NCBI GenBank assembly: GCA_910588755.1
Contig: CAJUQZ010000016.1
Location: 22,158 to 33,473 of the forward strand
Length of the DNA stretch: 11,316 nt
Direction of reading: 5' to 3'
DNA from: an uncultured Lachnospiraceae bacterium
Lineage (GTDB): Bacteria > Bacillota > Clostridia > Lachnospirales > Lachnospiraceae
The translations under genes and the position numbers were made by a program. This document shows positions 1-6,977 of this stretch, piece by piece (positions within the stretch are counted from its first letter, which is position 1; every line of letters starts with the position of its first letter). The notes beneath the pieces were generated by a model. That model saw nothing but the letters and a program-made list of their open reading frames with translations. It did not search any database and was not told the origin of the DNA.

Positions 1-112
1 GCCTATACGGAGTCTACGCTTTCTCCTCCTCCAGTCGCAGCATCTCCGCATAGGCAAGCCTATACGGAGTCTACGCTTTCTCCTCCTCCAGTCGCAGCAT
101 CTCCGCATAGGC
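1..112. repeat. 55-bp exact direct repeat, period 57, at window edge
   Basis: Positions 1-55 are identical to 58-112, separated by two bases (aa). The unit holds the last 12-13 codons and stop of the GH105 gene plus 11 bases beyond it. The unit's own ends are near inverted repeats of each other, so the junction at 44-69 forms an almost perfect palindrome: CTCCGCATAGGC, aa, GCCTATACGGAG, with one mismatch. The copy at 1-55 has no upstream coding body. It is either a real small tandem duplication or an assembly-graph artefact at a contig end, since 55 is a common de Bruijn k-mer length. As a real element, the palindrome could act as a hairpin just after the stop codon. Confidence 0.9.
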
Positions 113-1213
113 TAACAAAAACGGTGCAGTTCCCTTCGCGTCGTCTTTTACGATTGGTTCTGACATATAGTATTCATATGTACCGTCCCGTCTAGGATTG
201 TCGTCCGGCCCGAGTCCGGCGACAAGGCAGATACCGCCAAGGCTCATCTCGCCCTCCACTGTGGACAGGTATGTGTCGCAAATTCCCTGGAACGCCTTCA
301 CACCATATTTCCTGTATTCATCCGGCAGGTAGCCTAGACGCGCCCCCTTCATCAGGCAGTATGCCATGATGGAGCTTCCGCTTGTCTCCAGATAATTTTT
401 CTCCCTGCCCGGCAAATTAGGCACCTGATACCACATTCCCTCCGGGGACTGGAACTTTAACATGGAATCTATCAAATCCTGATACATTTTCAACAAATGT
501 TTATAATCAGGATATTCCGGATCGGCAAGCGCCAGCGTGTCAAGCAGCGCCATTGAAAACCAGCCAAGCGCCCTAAGCCAGAAATTCTTTGAGAGCCCTG
601 TCTCCTTGTCCGCCCAGAACATCAGCCGCTCGGAGTCATACGCGTGATAGTACAGCCCTGTCTCCGGGTCTTTCTGGTTCTTCTCCACGTTAAAGAACTG
701 CGTAAAAATATCCTTGTAATTTTTCTTGTCGTTGAAACGGTTCTCATACTCCATGTAGTAGGGCTGCGCCATATACAGACCGTCCAGCCAGACCTGGTTG
801 GGATAAATCTTTTTATGCCAGAAATTCCCCTCCTTCGTGCGCGGCATCTCAAGAATCTGCTGGTAAATCTTCTCTGTCGCCTTTGCATATTTCTCCTTGC
901 CCGTCAAGTCATACAGGGTGAACAGATTTTTGCCCTCATTGATATTGTCAAGATTCAGTTCGTCCTTTTTGTATCCAATTATTGTGCCATCTTCCTGAAT
1001 CCTGTGGTCAATATACCTCTCGGAAAACTCGAAATACTTTTTGTTGCCCGTCACCTTATAAAGCTCGAGTAATGACATAATCATACAGCCGTCAATGTAG
1101 TCCCAGGAAGCCTTTTTGCCCGCCCGTATCTTCTCGATATTCCACACTGGTTCGTCCAGCGTGCTTTTGTCAATCAGTTCATTTACATATTTTTCTACGA
1201 TTTCAATTGCCAT
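71..1213 (-). CDS. GH105 unsaturated rhamnogalacturonyl hydrolase (YteR/RhiN-like)
   Basis: A 380-aa cytoplasmic glycoside hydrolase. In this family the enzyme hydrates and releases the 4,5-unsaturated galacturonic acid left at the end of pectin or rhamnogalacturonan oligomers by lyases. From the chosen start, the general acid Asp is at about residue 144 in VWLDGLYM and a second conserved Asp at about 89 in LNLDNINEG, close to the known Asp143 and Asp88 of YteR. His about 190 (YYHAYD) and the RALGWF motif about 214 also fit the (alpha/alpha)6 fold. No signal peptide is seen. The ATG at 1213 is preferred because AAAGGAG lies nine bases upstream; a longer reading from a TTG at 1288 would run through a duplicated leader. 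The HAD gene lies just upstream on the same strand. The last codons are duplicated at the window edge. Family assignment is firm; exact substrate is inferred. Confidence 0.93.
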   Translation of the reverse strand: MAIEIVEKYVNELIDKSTLDEPVWNIEKIRAGKKASWDYIDGCMIMSLLELYKVTGNKKYFEFSERYIDHRIQEDGTIIGYKKDELNLDNINEGKNLFTLYDLTGKEKYAKATEKIYQQILEMPRTKEGNFWHKKIYPNQVWLDGLYMAQPYYMEYENRFNDKKNYKDIFTQFFNVEKNQKDPETGLYYHAYDSERLMFWADKETGLSKNFWLRALGWFSMALLDTLALADPEYPDYKHLLKMYQDLIDSMLKFQSPEGMWYQVPNLPGREKNYLETSGSSIMAYCLMKGARLGYLPDEYRKYGVKAFQGICDTYLSTVEGEMSLGGICLVAGLGPDDNPRRDGTYEYYMSEPIVKDDAKGTAPFLLAYAEMLRLEEEKA

Positions 1214-1223
1214 GCGACACGTC

Positions 1224-1317
1224 TCCTTTTCACCAAACGTCCAAAAGATAAAATCACCTTTCAGAAAATGTCTGTTCCTTTTCACCAAAAATCCAAATGT
1301 ACAAACTCACCTTTCAG
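1224..1317 (-). repeat. imperfect tandem duplication of the GH105 leader
   Basis: Read on the minus strand, a 41-42-base unit occurs twice with a period of 52-53 bases, at 1276-1317 and 1224-1264. Both begin CTGAAAGGTGA and end TTTGGTGAAAAGGA, and differ at roughly eight positions with one indel. The proximal copy supplies the Shine-Dalgarno of the GH105 gene. The distal copy has the same AAAAGGA, but ACAGACATTT follows instead of an ATG. The unit therefore looks like a copied ribosome-loading or leader segment rather than coding sequence. Confidence 0.75.
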
Positions 1318-1365
1318 GCAAATATATGTTAACAACTTAACGGTTCTATAAACAAGTATTTGTCG

Positions 1366-2040
1366 TTACAGATAATGAAATAGTTCGTTAATATGTTGAA
1401 TATGATAATCTGCATATTTAATGATCGATTTTCTCTGTTCAGCATTTTTCGTTTCAAGCATTTCAGAAAAGATGGTACTCATTCCTGCTTTCTTCGCACC
1501 ACATAATTCATTTGAGCCACCATCTCCAACAAACAGACATTGCTCCGGAAATACATTCAAACGCTGCATTGCTAACTCGTAAATTTGCCTGTCAGGTTTT
1601 AATAATCCAACATTGCACGAAAAGATAGAATCATCAAAATACTTAAATAATGGTGATTGGTTCCAATACTTACAATCAATGCAATCCGCATTACTGATTA
1701 GCCCCAATTTGATATCCTTTAATTTTATTTTTTGTATAGTATCTAATACTTCTTTTGATATCATTGTCAGAGCATTTTTCATTCTCTGTTCACGCGCAAA
1801 TAAAACCTGCTCTTTTTGAACAACGCTAACTTTAAACGGCATAATGGACATTATCTTATCTATAATTTCCATTTCAGTTTTTACGAAACCCAAAGCTCTT
1901 TCATGATACAGTATATCGTTCTCAGCGTATTGTTCCCACTCGCTGACAGACAAGTTTAAAATATCGTATTCGTTGTTTGTTTTTTCATATGCAGGAACGA
2001 TCAAAGTGAAAAATAAATCAAAATATATTGCCTTTATCAT
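1366..2040 (-). CDS. HAD-superfamily hydrolase, AT-rich, probably acquired
   Basis: A 224-aa cytoplasmic protein with the haloacid dehalogenase fold motifs in order. Motif I is YFDLFFTL with the nucleophile Asp8; motif II is LISNAD with Ser116; motif III is LLKPD with Lys148; motif IV is VGDGGSNEL with Asp173. The residue two after Asp8 is Phe10, whereas phosphatases normally carry a second Asp there as general acid/base; haloacid dehalogenases have an aromatic residue. Substrate is therefore uncertain, either a phosphatase variant or another HAD activity. The start is supported by AGGAG five bases upstream of the ATG. Base composition is clearly more AT-rich than in the GH28 and GH105 genes either side, which suggests insertion between them. 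It has its own likely promoter at 2074-2102. A pectin role is not shown. Confidence 0.85.
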   Translation of the reverse strand: MIKAIYFDLFFTLIVPAYEKTNNEYDILNLSVSEWEQYAENDILYHERALGFVKTEMEIIDKIMSIMPFKVSVVQKEQVLFAREQRMKNALTMISKEVLDTIQKIKLKDIKLGLISNADCIDCKYWNQSPLFKYFDDSIFSCNVGLLKPDRQIYELAMQRLNVFPEQCLFVGDGGSNELCGAKKAGMSTIFSEMLETKNAEQRKSIIKYADYHIQHINELFHYL

Positions 2041-2073
2041 TTCTTCTCCTATAACTTCAGATTTGTATATTGG

Positions 2074-2102
2074 ATTACAAAATCTTTCTCTGCCATTTAC
2101 AA
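2074..2102 (-). promoter_or_regulatory. putative sigma-A promoter of the HAD gene
   Basis: On the minus strand TTGTAA (2097-2102) and TGTAAT (2074-2079) are separated by 17 bases, placing the start of transcription roughly 25 bases before the HAD ATG. The surrounding spacer 2041-2197 is AT-rich and also holds a perfect 10-base palindrome, ACTTATAAGT, at 2108-2117 just upstream of the -35 box. AT-rich DNA gives chance matches, so this is moderate support only. Confidence 0.42.
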
Positions 2103-2197
2103 TGTATACTTATAAGTCATTTCCCAATGGGTACATAATTCCGAAAAGAGAGTATCAATCATTCTTAAATGTTTTTTAATCATATCATTTTTTCTGA

Positions 2198-3751
2198 TTA
2201 TTGAACAAACCGGTCAATCCCATCACTGATCACAGCATCACCCTTCTGCCCGGTTACTGTCACATTTTTCAGCTCCAGCGTCTCAATATTCTTCGCAAAA
2301 ATCCCCGTATTGGTCTGTTTATCCACCCCGTCCATCATCGCCGGGACGCCTGCCGTCGGATTTTCCGCAAAGGAAAAGGAAGCGTTCTCAAACACCACAT
2401 GATGAATCTTCTGCTCTGGAAGCCCGTACATATAGGAGGCCGCCGCATGACAGTTGGTCGCCTTCAGATTTTTGAAAAGAAAATCCCCAAGGTACGGCGT
2501 CCGTTCGTCAACCGGGTGAAGCTCCTTGGACTGCACATAGTCGGAATGTCCGTCCGCATCACAGAAATAAAAGGAGTTCATCACCACCGGCGTCATCACG
2601 TGATCCATGATAATATTCTCAAACCGGATCCCTGTCACAATGGCGTCCTTACCGCGCCCGCGCCTGGTCTTGATGCGCAGCCCACGATCTGTGTGCAAAA
2701 ACTGGCAGTTCTCGACGTTGAGATTCCGCACACCGCCCGCCATCTCGCTTCCAATCGTGATCGAGCCGTGACCGTCGCGCATACAGCACTGGCGAATCGT
2801 GATATTTTCGGAGGGTGTCTTGTACTTTGCACCCATGTAAATCTTGCCGGACTTAACCGCGATACAGTCGTCACCCACTGAAAAATATACACCAACTATC
2901 TCAACATTTTTGCAGGATTCAGGATCTAAGCCGTCCGTGTTTGGCGAATCCTTTGGCCCGAGCACCGATATGCCGATAAACCGCAAATCCTCGGAAAAAT
3001 ACGGGTGGATATTCCATGAGGGACTATTCTTTACGGTGACGCCGTGGAGAACGACATTTTTGCAGCGATTGAGAAAAATCATTCTCGGCCGCCATGCGAT
3101 GCGCTTAACCTTGGGATTGTCCCACCAGTTTTCACGGCTCGCGCAGCCGTCGATCGTCCCCTGCCCCGTGATCACGACGTTCTCCACATTGATACCCGTG
3201 ATAATGCCGGCAAACATGTCAAGCGGATCACCCTCCCATGTGCCAAGCAGGTATTCCTTTTCCTTGTCAACGCACGCTATTTTACCTGGCAGGATTGGGA
3301 ATTTCGTCCTGTCCGTAAACGCGGAGAGCGTCGCGTCCTTTCCGATTTCCAACACCAGATCGCTCTTTAGGAAAAGGGGATAAATCTTGTACACGCCCGC
3401 CGGAATGTAAACTCTTCCACCCTTTGGACATGCGTTGATGGCACACTGGATAAACTGTGTGTCATCCGTCTCACCGTCTCCCTTCGCGCCAAAATCCTTT
3501 ACGTTCAGTGTGACATACTCCTGTGCAGTCGTGACGCTGAATATCTCGCTCTCGTCTGCCCCGCACTGAATCCTGACCTCATACGTCGTCGCCGGCGCTA
3601 ACCCAAACACTGTGGCGACATTCCGGTCACTCTTCTCTGCAAGCGCTCCATTGACAAAGATTTCGTGCTCCTGTTCTGACGAAAAATAGCCGTTTTCCTT
3701 GATTTCTACCACAAAGCTTGTGGACGTTTTGTAGATTACTTCGCAATTCAT
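2198..3751 (-). CDS. GH28 polygalacturonase-type hydrolase with N-terminal FN3-like domain
   Basis: About 517 aa with no signal peptide, so probably an intracellular exo-acting enzyme that removes galacturonic acid from imported pectin oligomers. Residue numbers are from an upstream ATG at 3763. Residues about 6-80 resemble a fibronectin type III domain. A pectate-lyase-like entry motif, VKDFGAKGDGETDD, follows at 88-101, then the right-handed beta-helix. All GH28 signatures are present: SPNTDG with Asp277, VGDDC with Asp298 and Asp299, DGHGS with His332, and RIK at 363-365. I chose the ATG at 3751 because GGAGG lies five bases before it; the ATG at 3763 has no ribosome binding site. The GH105 gene lies downstream, with an AT-rich HAD gene between. 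Rhamnogalacturonan or xylogalacturonan specificity cannot be excluded. Confidence 0.93.
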   Translation of the reverse strand: MNCEVIYKTSTSFVVEIKENGYFSSEQEHEIFVNGALAEKSDRNVATVFGLAPATTYEVRIQCGADESEIFSVTTAQEYVTLNVKDFGAKGDGETDDTQFIQCAINACPKGGRVYIPAGVYKIYPLFLKSDLVLEIGKDATLSAFTDRTKFPILPGKIACVDKEKEYLLGTWEGDPLDMFAGIITGINVENVVITGQGTIDGCASRENWWDNPKVKRIAWRPRMIFLNRCKNVVLHGVTVKNSPSWNIHPYFSEDLRFIGISVLGPKDSPNTDGLDPESCKNVEIVGVYFSVGDDCIAVKSGKIYMGAKYKTPSENITIRQCCMRDGHGSITIGSEMAGGVRNLNVENCQFLHTDRGLRIKTRRGRGKDAIVTGIRFENIIMDHVMTPVVMNSFYFCDADGHSDYVQSKELHPVDERTPYLGDFLFKNLKATNCHAAASYMYGLPEQKIHHVVFENASFSFAENPTAGVPAMMDGVDKQTNTGIFAKNIETLELKNVTVTGQKGDAVISDGIDRFVQ

Positions 3752-3824
3752 CGCATCCTCCATTCTGACAGGGCCGCGAATGAAAAAACATCATTTTATC
3801 AATCGCAGCCCTGACGCATACCAT

Positions 3825-3852
3825 ACTATATCCGCGGTCACTCATGTGTCAA
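3825..3852 (-). promoter_or_regulatory. sigma-A promoter of the GH28 gene
   Basis: On the minus strand a perfect TTGACA (3847-3852) is followed after 16 bases by TATAGT (3825-3830). It would give a leader of about 65 bases before the ATG at 3751. A second -10-like TATAAT stands at 3887-3892 without a good -35 box, so an alternative upstream start is possible. Confidence 0.7.
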
Positions 3853-3927
3853 TCTGCATAAACAGAAGCCGCATCAATACCTGTCTATTATACGATAACA
3901 CAAATATAAATAAATATCTACCCAAAA

Positions 3928-3943
3928 ATGTAAGCGTTTACAT
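3928..3943. promoter_or_regulatory. cre / LacI-family operator
   Basis: ATGTAAGCGTTTACAT has six-base inverted arms, ATGTAA and TTACAT, around a central GCGT. The inner 14 bases match every position of the CcpA cre consensus TGWAARCGYTWNCW. It lies upstream of the GH28 promoter and just after the GH133 stop. Its position about 75 bases upstream of the TTGACA promoter would not block that promoter directly. It could act on the TATAAT-bearing start at 3887-3892, or serve a LacI-type pectin regulator encoded elsewhere. Confidence 0.65.
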
Positions 3944-3960
3944 GTTCTTTGCAAAATCTT

Positions 3961-5991
3961 TTATAAAAATTTCTCATAATCATGCACTGCCCGCAAAAGC
4001 TCCGTGACACTCCATGCCTGCGCAAAGCAGCCCCTTGACACGGTCGGCGTCTCCCCGTCGTAAATCTCTGCAAGCTGGGCTACACAGCCCTCCCTAAGCC
4101 AGTCTGTAAGCGCCGCAAAACCCTGTGCCAACTCCGCCCTGATAAGCTCTTTTTCAGCGCTGTCCGCACACTTATTGGCATGCCTGATACAAGCCCTGTA
4201 GTATGCCCCCAGCGGGAAAGCCCACACAGTTCCCTGGTGGTACGCCCTGTCGCGCTCCTCCATCGGCCCGATATAGACGCTGTGGAAATCGGGATCATCC
4301 TTTGACAGCGTGCGCAGACCAACTGTCGTGTACAGCTCATCCTTCACTTTTTCCAGCACCTTCTTCTCCTTATCAGCTGGCAGTATGGTAAAAGGCATCG
4401 TCAGCGCCCAGATCTGGTTGCACCGGATCTGATTCTCGTCCTTTTTGCCTGACAAGACATCTTTCAGGCACTGCTTATCCTCATTCCAGAATTTTTCCTC
4501 AAAGGAAGCCTTCACCCTGGCCGCAAGCTCCTGATACGCCGTGTCCTGTGTCAGCTCGTGCATAATCATCAGCGCGCTGTACCAGTACGCGTTGATCTCC
4601 ACAGGCTTTCCATGACGCGGCGTCGGCAGAAACTCTCCCACGCGCACGTCCATCCAGGTGAGCTGCTCCAGACCGGCACCAGCCATGACCAGGCCGTCAC
4701 TGTCCATATGAATATGAAAATCCGTGCCGTCTCTGTATGCGTCAATAATCTGCTCCAGCACTGGAAGAATCTCCTCCTTGAACGCCGTATCCCCGGAATA
4801 TTTCATATATTCATACACGGCATTCACAAACAGCAGCGGCGCGTCAGCCGAATTGTAGTGCGGAACCTCGCCGCCCTCCGGAAACAGATTTGGCAGCAGT
4901 CCGTTTCTGACATATTTTGCAAACGTCCTCAAAATACTTTTGCATTCCTCAAACCGTCCTGTCACCATCGTCGCACCAGCTAACGAGATCATCGTGTCCC
5001 GCCCCCAGTCCTCAAAAAACGGATACCCTGCGATAATACTTTTCCCATCGGTCGATTCGCGCCTCACGACATACGCGTCCGCGCTCAGCACAAGCTGCTG
5101 CCCCAGCGTAGAGTTAAGGCCTGCCTGTCTAATCAGCTGCCTCCTGCGCTCCTGATTTTGCTGCTCAAACTGCCCGTACAGCTTCTTCGCGTCTGTATCC
5201 TTGTAGCCTTTGGTGCTAAAAATGACATATGTGTCACTTTTTGTGCCGCTCTGGGCCCTGAGCGTACAGACACTGAATGCATTGCCGTATGCAGTGCGCC
5301 CGTCACGCTCGTCCTGTGAGAAATACATCTCGCCAAACAGGCGCGGCTGATGCGCATGCAGCATGGCATCTGTCAAAAGGTACAGCTGAATATCATTGCC
5401 AGAGATATTGTATAACCTGTCCGGCTGCACCGCTTTTTCCTCTCCTTCGCCCGCATCCGGCCTGCACGGCTCTATCCTGTATGCAGCTAGGTCCTGCGAG
5501 GCGTCAAAGTCCTCCTTCTTCGAGGTAAAGCGCAACAGCGGCGTAAGCTCCAGCGCCACTTTTTGATCCGAAGGATGATCTATCTCATACTTCACAGCCA
5601 CCGTGTTCTCGTCATATGCCATCAGGATATGTTTCGTGACGCTCACTCCGCCTGCCTGAAATGTCCATACAGGAGCAGCTGCGTCAAAATCATCGTACAC
5701 AAACTTTTTCAGATAACAATAGCCCTCATAGTCCGCCCCTGATCTCATACGCTGCGTCGTCAGTACGTATTCCTGATCATCGACGACCAACTTTTCAAAC
5801 AGATTGGTTACCAGATGCATTCTGACATTAGGCGCCCTTTTTGCCGACATCAGAAGCGCCTGGTCGCCCCTTGCCGCCGCACCTGTAACAGACAGTCCGC
5901 TGTAGCCGCCCAGCCCGTTCGTGAGCAGGTAGCAGTCCTTCTCCGCCTCCGCTATGGTTGTCCAGTTCTTTGTGTCAAATTCAAATCTCAT
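3961..5991 (-). CDS. GH133 amylo-alpha-1,6-glucosidase (glycogen debranching enzyme type)
   Basis: A 676-aa cytoplasmic protein of the bacterial/archaeal glycogen-debranching type. Residues about 15-240 match the N-terminal beta-rich GDE_N domain, with YLLTNGLGGYSG at 21-32. Residues about 290-675 form the (alpha/alpha)6 GDE_C catalytic domain. Its landmarks are FFEDWGRDTMISLAG at 325-339, YNSADAPLLF, TWMDVR with Asp448, GKPVEINAYWYSAL, RDRAYHQGTVWAFPLGAY, and AEIYDGE near 641. The family hydrolyses alpha-1,6-linked glucose at branch points. GGAGG stands six bases before the ATG. It has its own promoter, so a place in the pectin operon is not required; the neighbouring pectin genes leave open an activity on another alpha-linked sugar. 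Length is normal for the family. Confidence 0.92.
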   Translation of the reverse strand: MRFEFDTKNWTTIAEAEKDCYLLTNGLGGYSGLSVTGAAARGDQALLMSAKRAPNVRMHLVTNLFEKLVVDDQEYVLTTQRMRSGADYEGYCYLKKFVYDDFDAAAPVWTFQAGGVSVTKHILMAYDENTVAVKYEIDHPSDQKVALELTPLLRFTSKKEDFDASQDLAAYRIEPCRPDAGEGEEKAVQPDRLYNISGNDIQLYLLTDAMLHAHQPRLFGEMYFSQDERDGRTAYGNAFSVCTLRAQSGTKSDTYVIFSTKGYKDTDAKKLYGQFEQQNQERRRQLIRQAGLNSTLGQQLVLSADAYVVRRESTDGKSIIAGYPFFEDWGRDTMISLAGATMVTGRFEECKSILRTFAKYVRNGLLPNLFPEGGEVPHYNSADAPLLFVNAVYEYMKYSGDTAFKEEILPVLEQIIDAYRDGTDFHIHMDSDGLVMAGAGLEQLTWMDVRVGEFLPTPRHGKPVEINAYWYSALMIMHELTQDTAYQELAARVKASFEEKFWNEDKQCLKDVLSGKKDENQIRCNQIWALTMPFTILPADKEKKVLEKVKDELYTTVGLRTLSKDDPDFHSVYIGPMEERDRAYHQGTVWAFPLGAYYRACIRHANKCADSAEKELIRAELAQGFAALTDWLREGCVAQLAEIYDGETPTVSRGCFAQAWSVTELLRAVHDYEKFL

Positions 5992-6049
5992 AAAATCCCT
6001 CCGTTTTCCTGTTTTCGTCCCCGAATCATCGATTTTATTTATCTATTTC

Positions 6050-6078
6050 ATTATAAGGTATTTGACTGTCACTTACAA
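6050..6078 (-). promoter_or_regulatory. sigma-A promoter of the GH133 gene
   Basis: On the minus strand TTGTAA (6073-6078), a 17-base spacer, and a perfect TATAAT (6050-6055). The leader to the ATG at 5991 would be about 50 bases. It fires away from the rightward promoter at 6169-6197, so 5992-6279 is a divergent regulatory region. No cre-type site was seen here. Confidence 0.7.
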
Positions 6079-6168
6079 CGTATATTTCAGTCCTTTTATT
6101 GGAGCGTGTTTCAAAATTGCACACCCCTGTATTCTTTTACGGCGGGTACGCTTTTTAAAATATTTTAC

Positions 6169-6197
6169 TTGAATATCCAGTCTGTTTGTGATATAGT
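6169..6197 (+). promoter_or_regulatory. sigma-A promoter of the 6280 gene
   Basis: TTGAAT (6169-6174), a 17-base spacer, and TATAGT (6192-6197). Transcription would begin near 6204, giving a leader of about 75 bases that contains the inverted repeat at 6211-6251. Confidence 0.6.
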
Positions 6198-6210
6198 TAC
6201 AGACACCTGT

Positions 6211-6251
6211 ATCATATCAGGACGATTCGACATATGATGACCTGATACGAT
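6211..6251 (+). repeat. inverted repeat in the leader of the 6280 gene
   Basis: ATCATATCAGG (6211-6221) pairs with CCTGATACGAT (6241-6251), ten of eleven positions, around a 19-base loop. The left arm can instead pair through ATCATAT with ATATGAT (6232-6238). It starts just after the expected transcription start, so it could be an operator dyad or an RNA hairpin. The ribosome binding site lies outside it, about 14 bases downstream. Confidence 0.55.
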
Positions 6252-6279
6252 CCGGAAGGCTGTTGAAAGGAAGACGCTG

Positions 6280-6705
6280 ATGAAAAAGACCGTACATAGC
6301 AGACTGCTCTGTATTCTCTTAATGATATCAATGCTTGTGCTGGGAATTTATTGTGAAGATGTTCACACAGATTCCTCTTTTTCGTGTGCTGACACAACTA
6401 CCAGCACTGTCTCCCTGCAGACTGCGGACAAACTTGCCGACATTAACATCTATTGCCCCAAAAGTCCGCTGCGTCTGATTGAGGAACTTGTCCTCTCAAG
6501 ACAGCCAGGGCACGCCTTAGCCGTTATCAGGCTTGGCCAGTGCCTCATCGCCGCGCTGTTTCTGGCCGGCCTGTATCTGTTATTTCTTTCTATCCAGAAT
6601 GCTGCCCTGTGCACTGCCGGAACCGACAACCAGTACAGCCGCAGGACTTTGGATTACATTCACCAAAACGATGGTAAAAAATCCCATATTCTGCACCTTG
6701 AATAA
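6280..6705 (+). CDS. small membrane protein of unknown function, 141 aa
   Basis: I do not recognise this protein. Residues 9-24 form a hydrophobic helix after a basic N-terminus (MKKTVHSR), like an uncleaved signal anchor. No lipobox is present. Residues about 79-106 form a second helix. Residues 26-78, polar and with three cysteines, would face outside, and the charged tail (QYSRRTLDYIHQNDGKK) would be cytoplasmic. An AAAGGAA-type ribosome binding site precedes the ATG by about nine bases, and a good promoter stands upstream. Two membrane miniproteins and a K+/H+ antiporter follow on the same strand, but the 98-base gap leaves a shared transcript uncertain. Coding status is supported by promoter, ribosome binding site and topology. 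Confidence 0.72.
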   Translation: MKKTVHSRLLCILLMISMLVLGIYCEDVHTDSSFSCADTTTSTVSLQTADKLADINIYCPKSPLRLIEELVLSRQPGHALAVIRLGQCLIAALFLAGLYLLFLSIQNAALCTAGTDNQYSRRTLDYIHQNDGKKSHILHLE

Positions 6706-6735
6706 ACATCTGGCCTAAAAAGTCCAGTGTCTTTT

Positions 6736-6764
6736 TTGCGTGCCCTTTTTCGCAGAAATATTTT
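6736..6764 (+). promoter_or_regulatory. weak possible promoter before the 46-aa miniprotein gene
   Basis: TTGCGT (6736-6741), 17 bases, TATTTT (6759-6764). Four of six bases match in each box. The 6706-6803 gap otherwise shows only T-runs and a short TGCG/CGCA stem that is not a convincing terminator. Confidence 0.28.
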
Positions 6765-6803
6765 TATTGTGCCGCAATAACAGGCGGTATGGAGGGTTTT
6801 GTC

Positions 6804-6944
6804 ATGCAGAATATCATATTTGGCCTAATGGTTCTCATCGCTGTCGGTGCGGGCGTCGTCACCTGTATTTACGAGGTTGGCGGTTTAAAGCGCCACAACA
6901 CGGGCAAGCAGACAGATGCAGAACAGACCATTAAGAAGGATTAA
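6804..6944 (+). CDS. 46-aa single-pass membrane miniprotein
   Basis: A short gene reading MQNIIFGLMVLIAVGAGV and on to IKKD. Residues 3-23 form one hydrophobic helix; residues 24-46 are polar and charged (GGLKRHNTGKQTDAEQ), so the tail is probably cytoplasmic. A full GGAGGG stands seven bases before the ATG. The next miniprotein gene has nearly the same start context (GGAGG, eight-base spacer of similar sequence), which supports translation of both. Function is unknown. Its position before a K+/H+ antiporter allows a role as a small partner or regulator of the transporter, but nothing in the sequence proves this. Confidence 0.62.
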   Translation: MQNIIFGLMVLIAVGAGVVTCIYEVGGLKRHNTGKQTDAEQTIKKD

Positions 6945-6977
6945 TGAAACGATAATCAGAATATGGAGGATTTTATC

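Noticed and set aside
644..1072. Antisense open frame of 142 aa opposite GH105
   Set aside because: It is a shadow of a well-supported gene; hydrophobic residues arise from reverse reading.
71..1288. Longer GH105 reading from a TTG at 1288, 405 aa
   Set aside because: The extra 25 residues come from the duplicated leader. The ATG at 1213 has AAAGGAG upstream, and its numbering puts the catalytic Asp residues where YteR has them.
1328..1341. GTTAACAACTTAAC inverted repeat as an operator before GH105
   Set aside because: The arms are only five bases in AT-rich DNA, and no promoter could be placed beside it.
2201..2881. Antisense open frame of 226 aa opposite GH28
   Set aside because: It lies wholly opposite a GH28 gene with all its motifs, has no domain or ribosome binding site, and is a product of the higher-GC coding frame.
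6714..6765. Terminator after the 141-aa gene
   Set aside because: The AAAAAG/CTTTTT and TGCG/CGCA pairs are short and AT-rich or lack a properly placed T run, so termination there is not supported.
6740..6934. 64-aa open frame overlapping the 46-aa miniprotein
   Set aside because: It is in another frame, Cys/Arg/His-rich and without a ribosome binding site, while the 46-aa frame has GGAGGG and a clean membrane helix.
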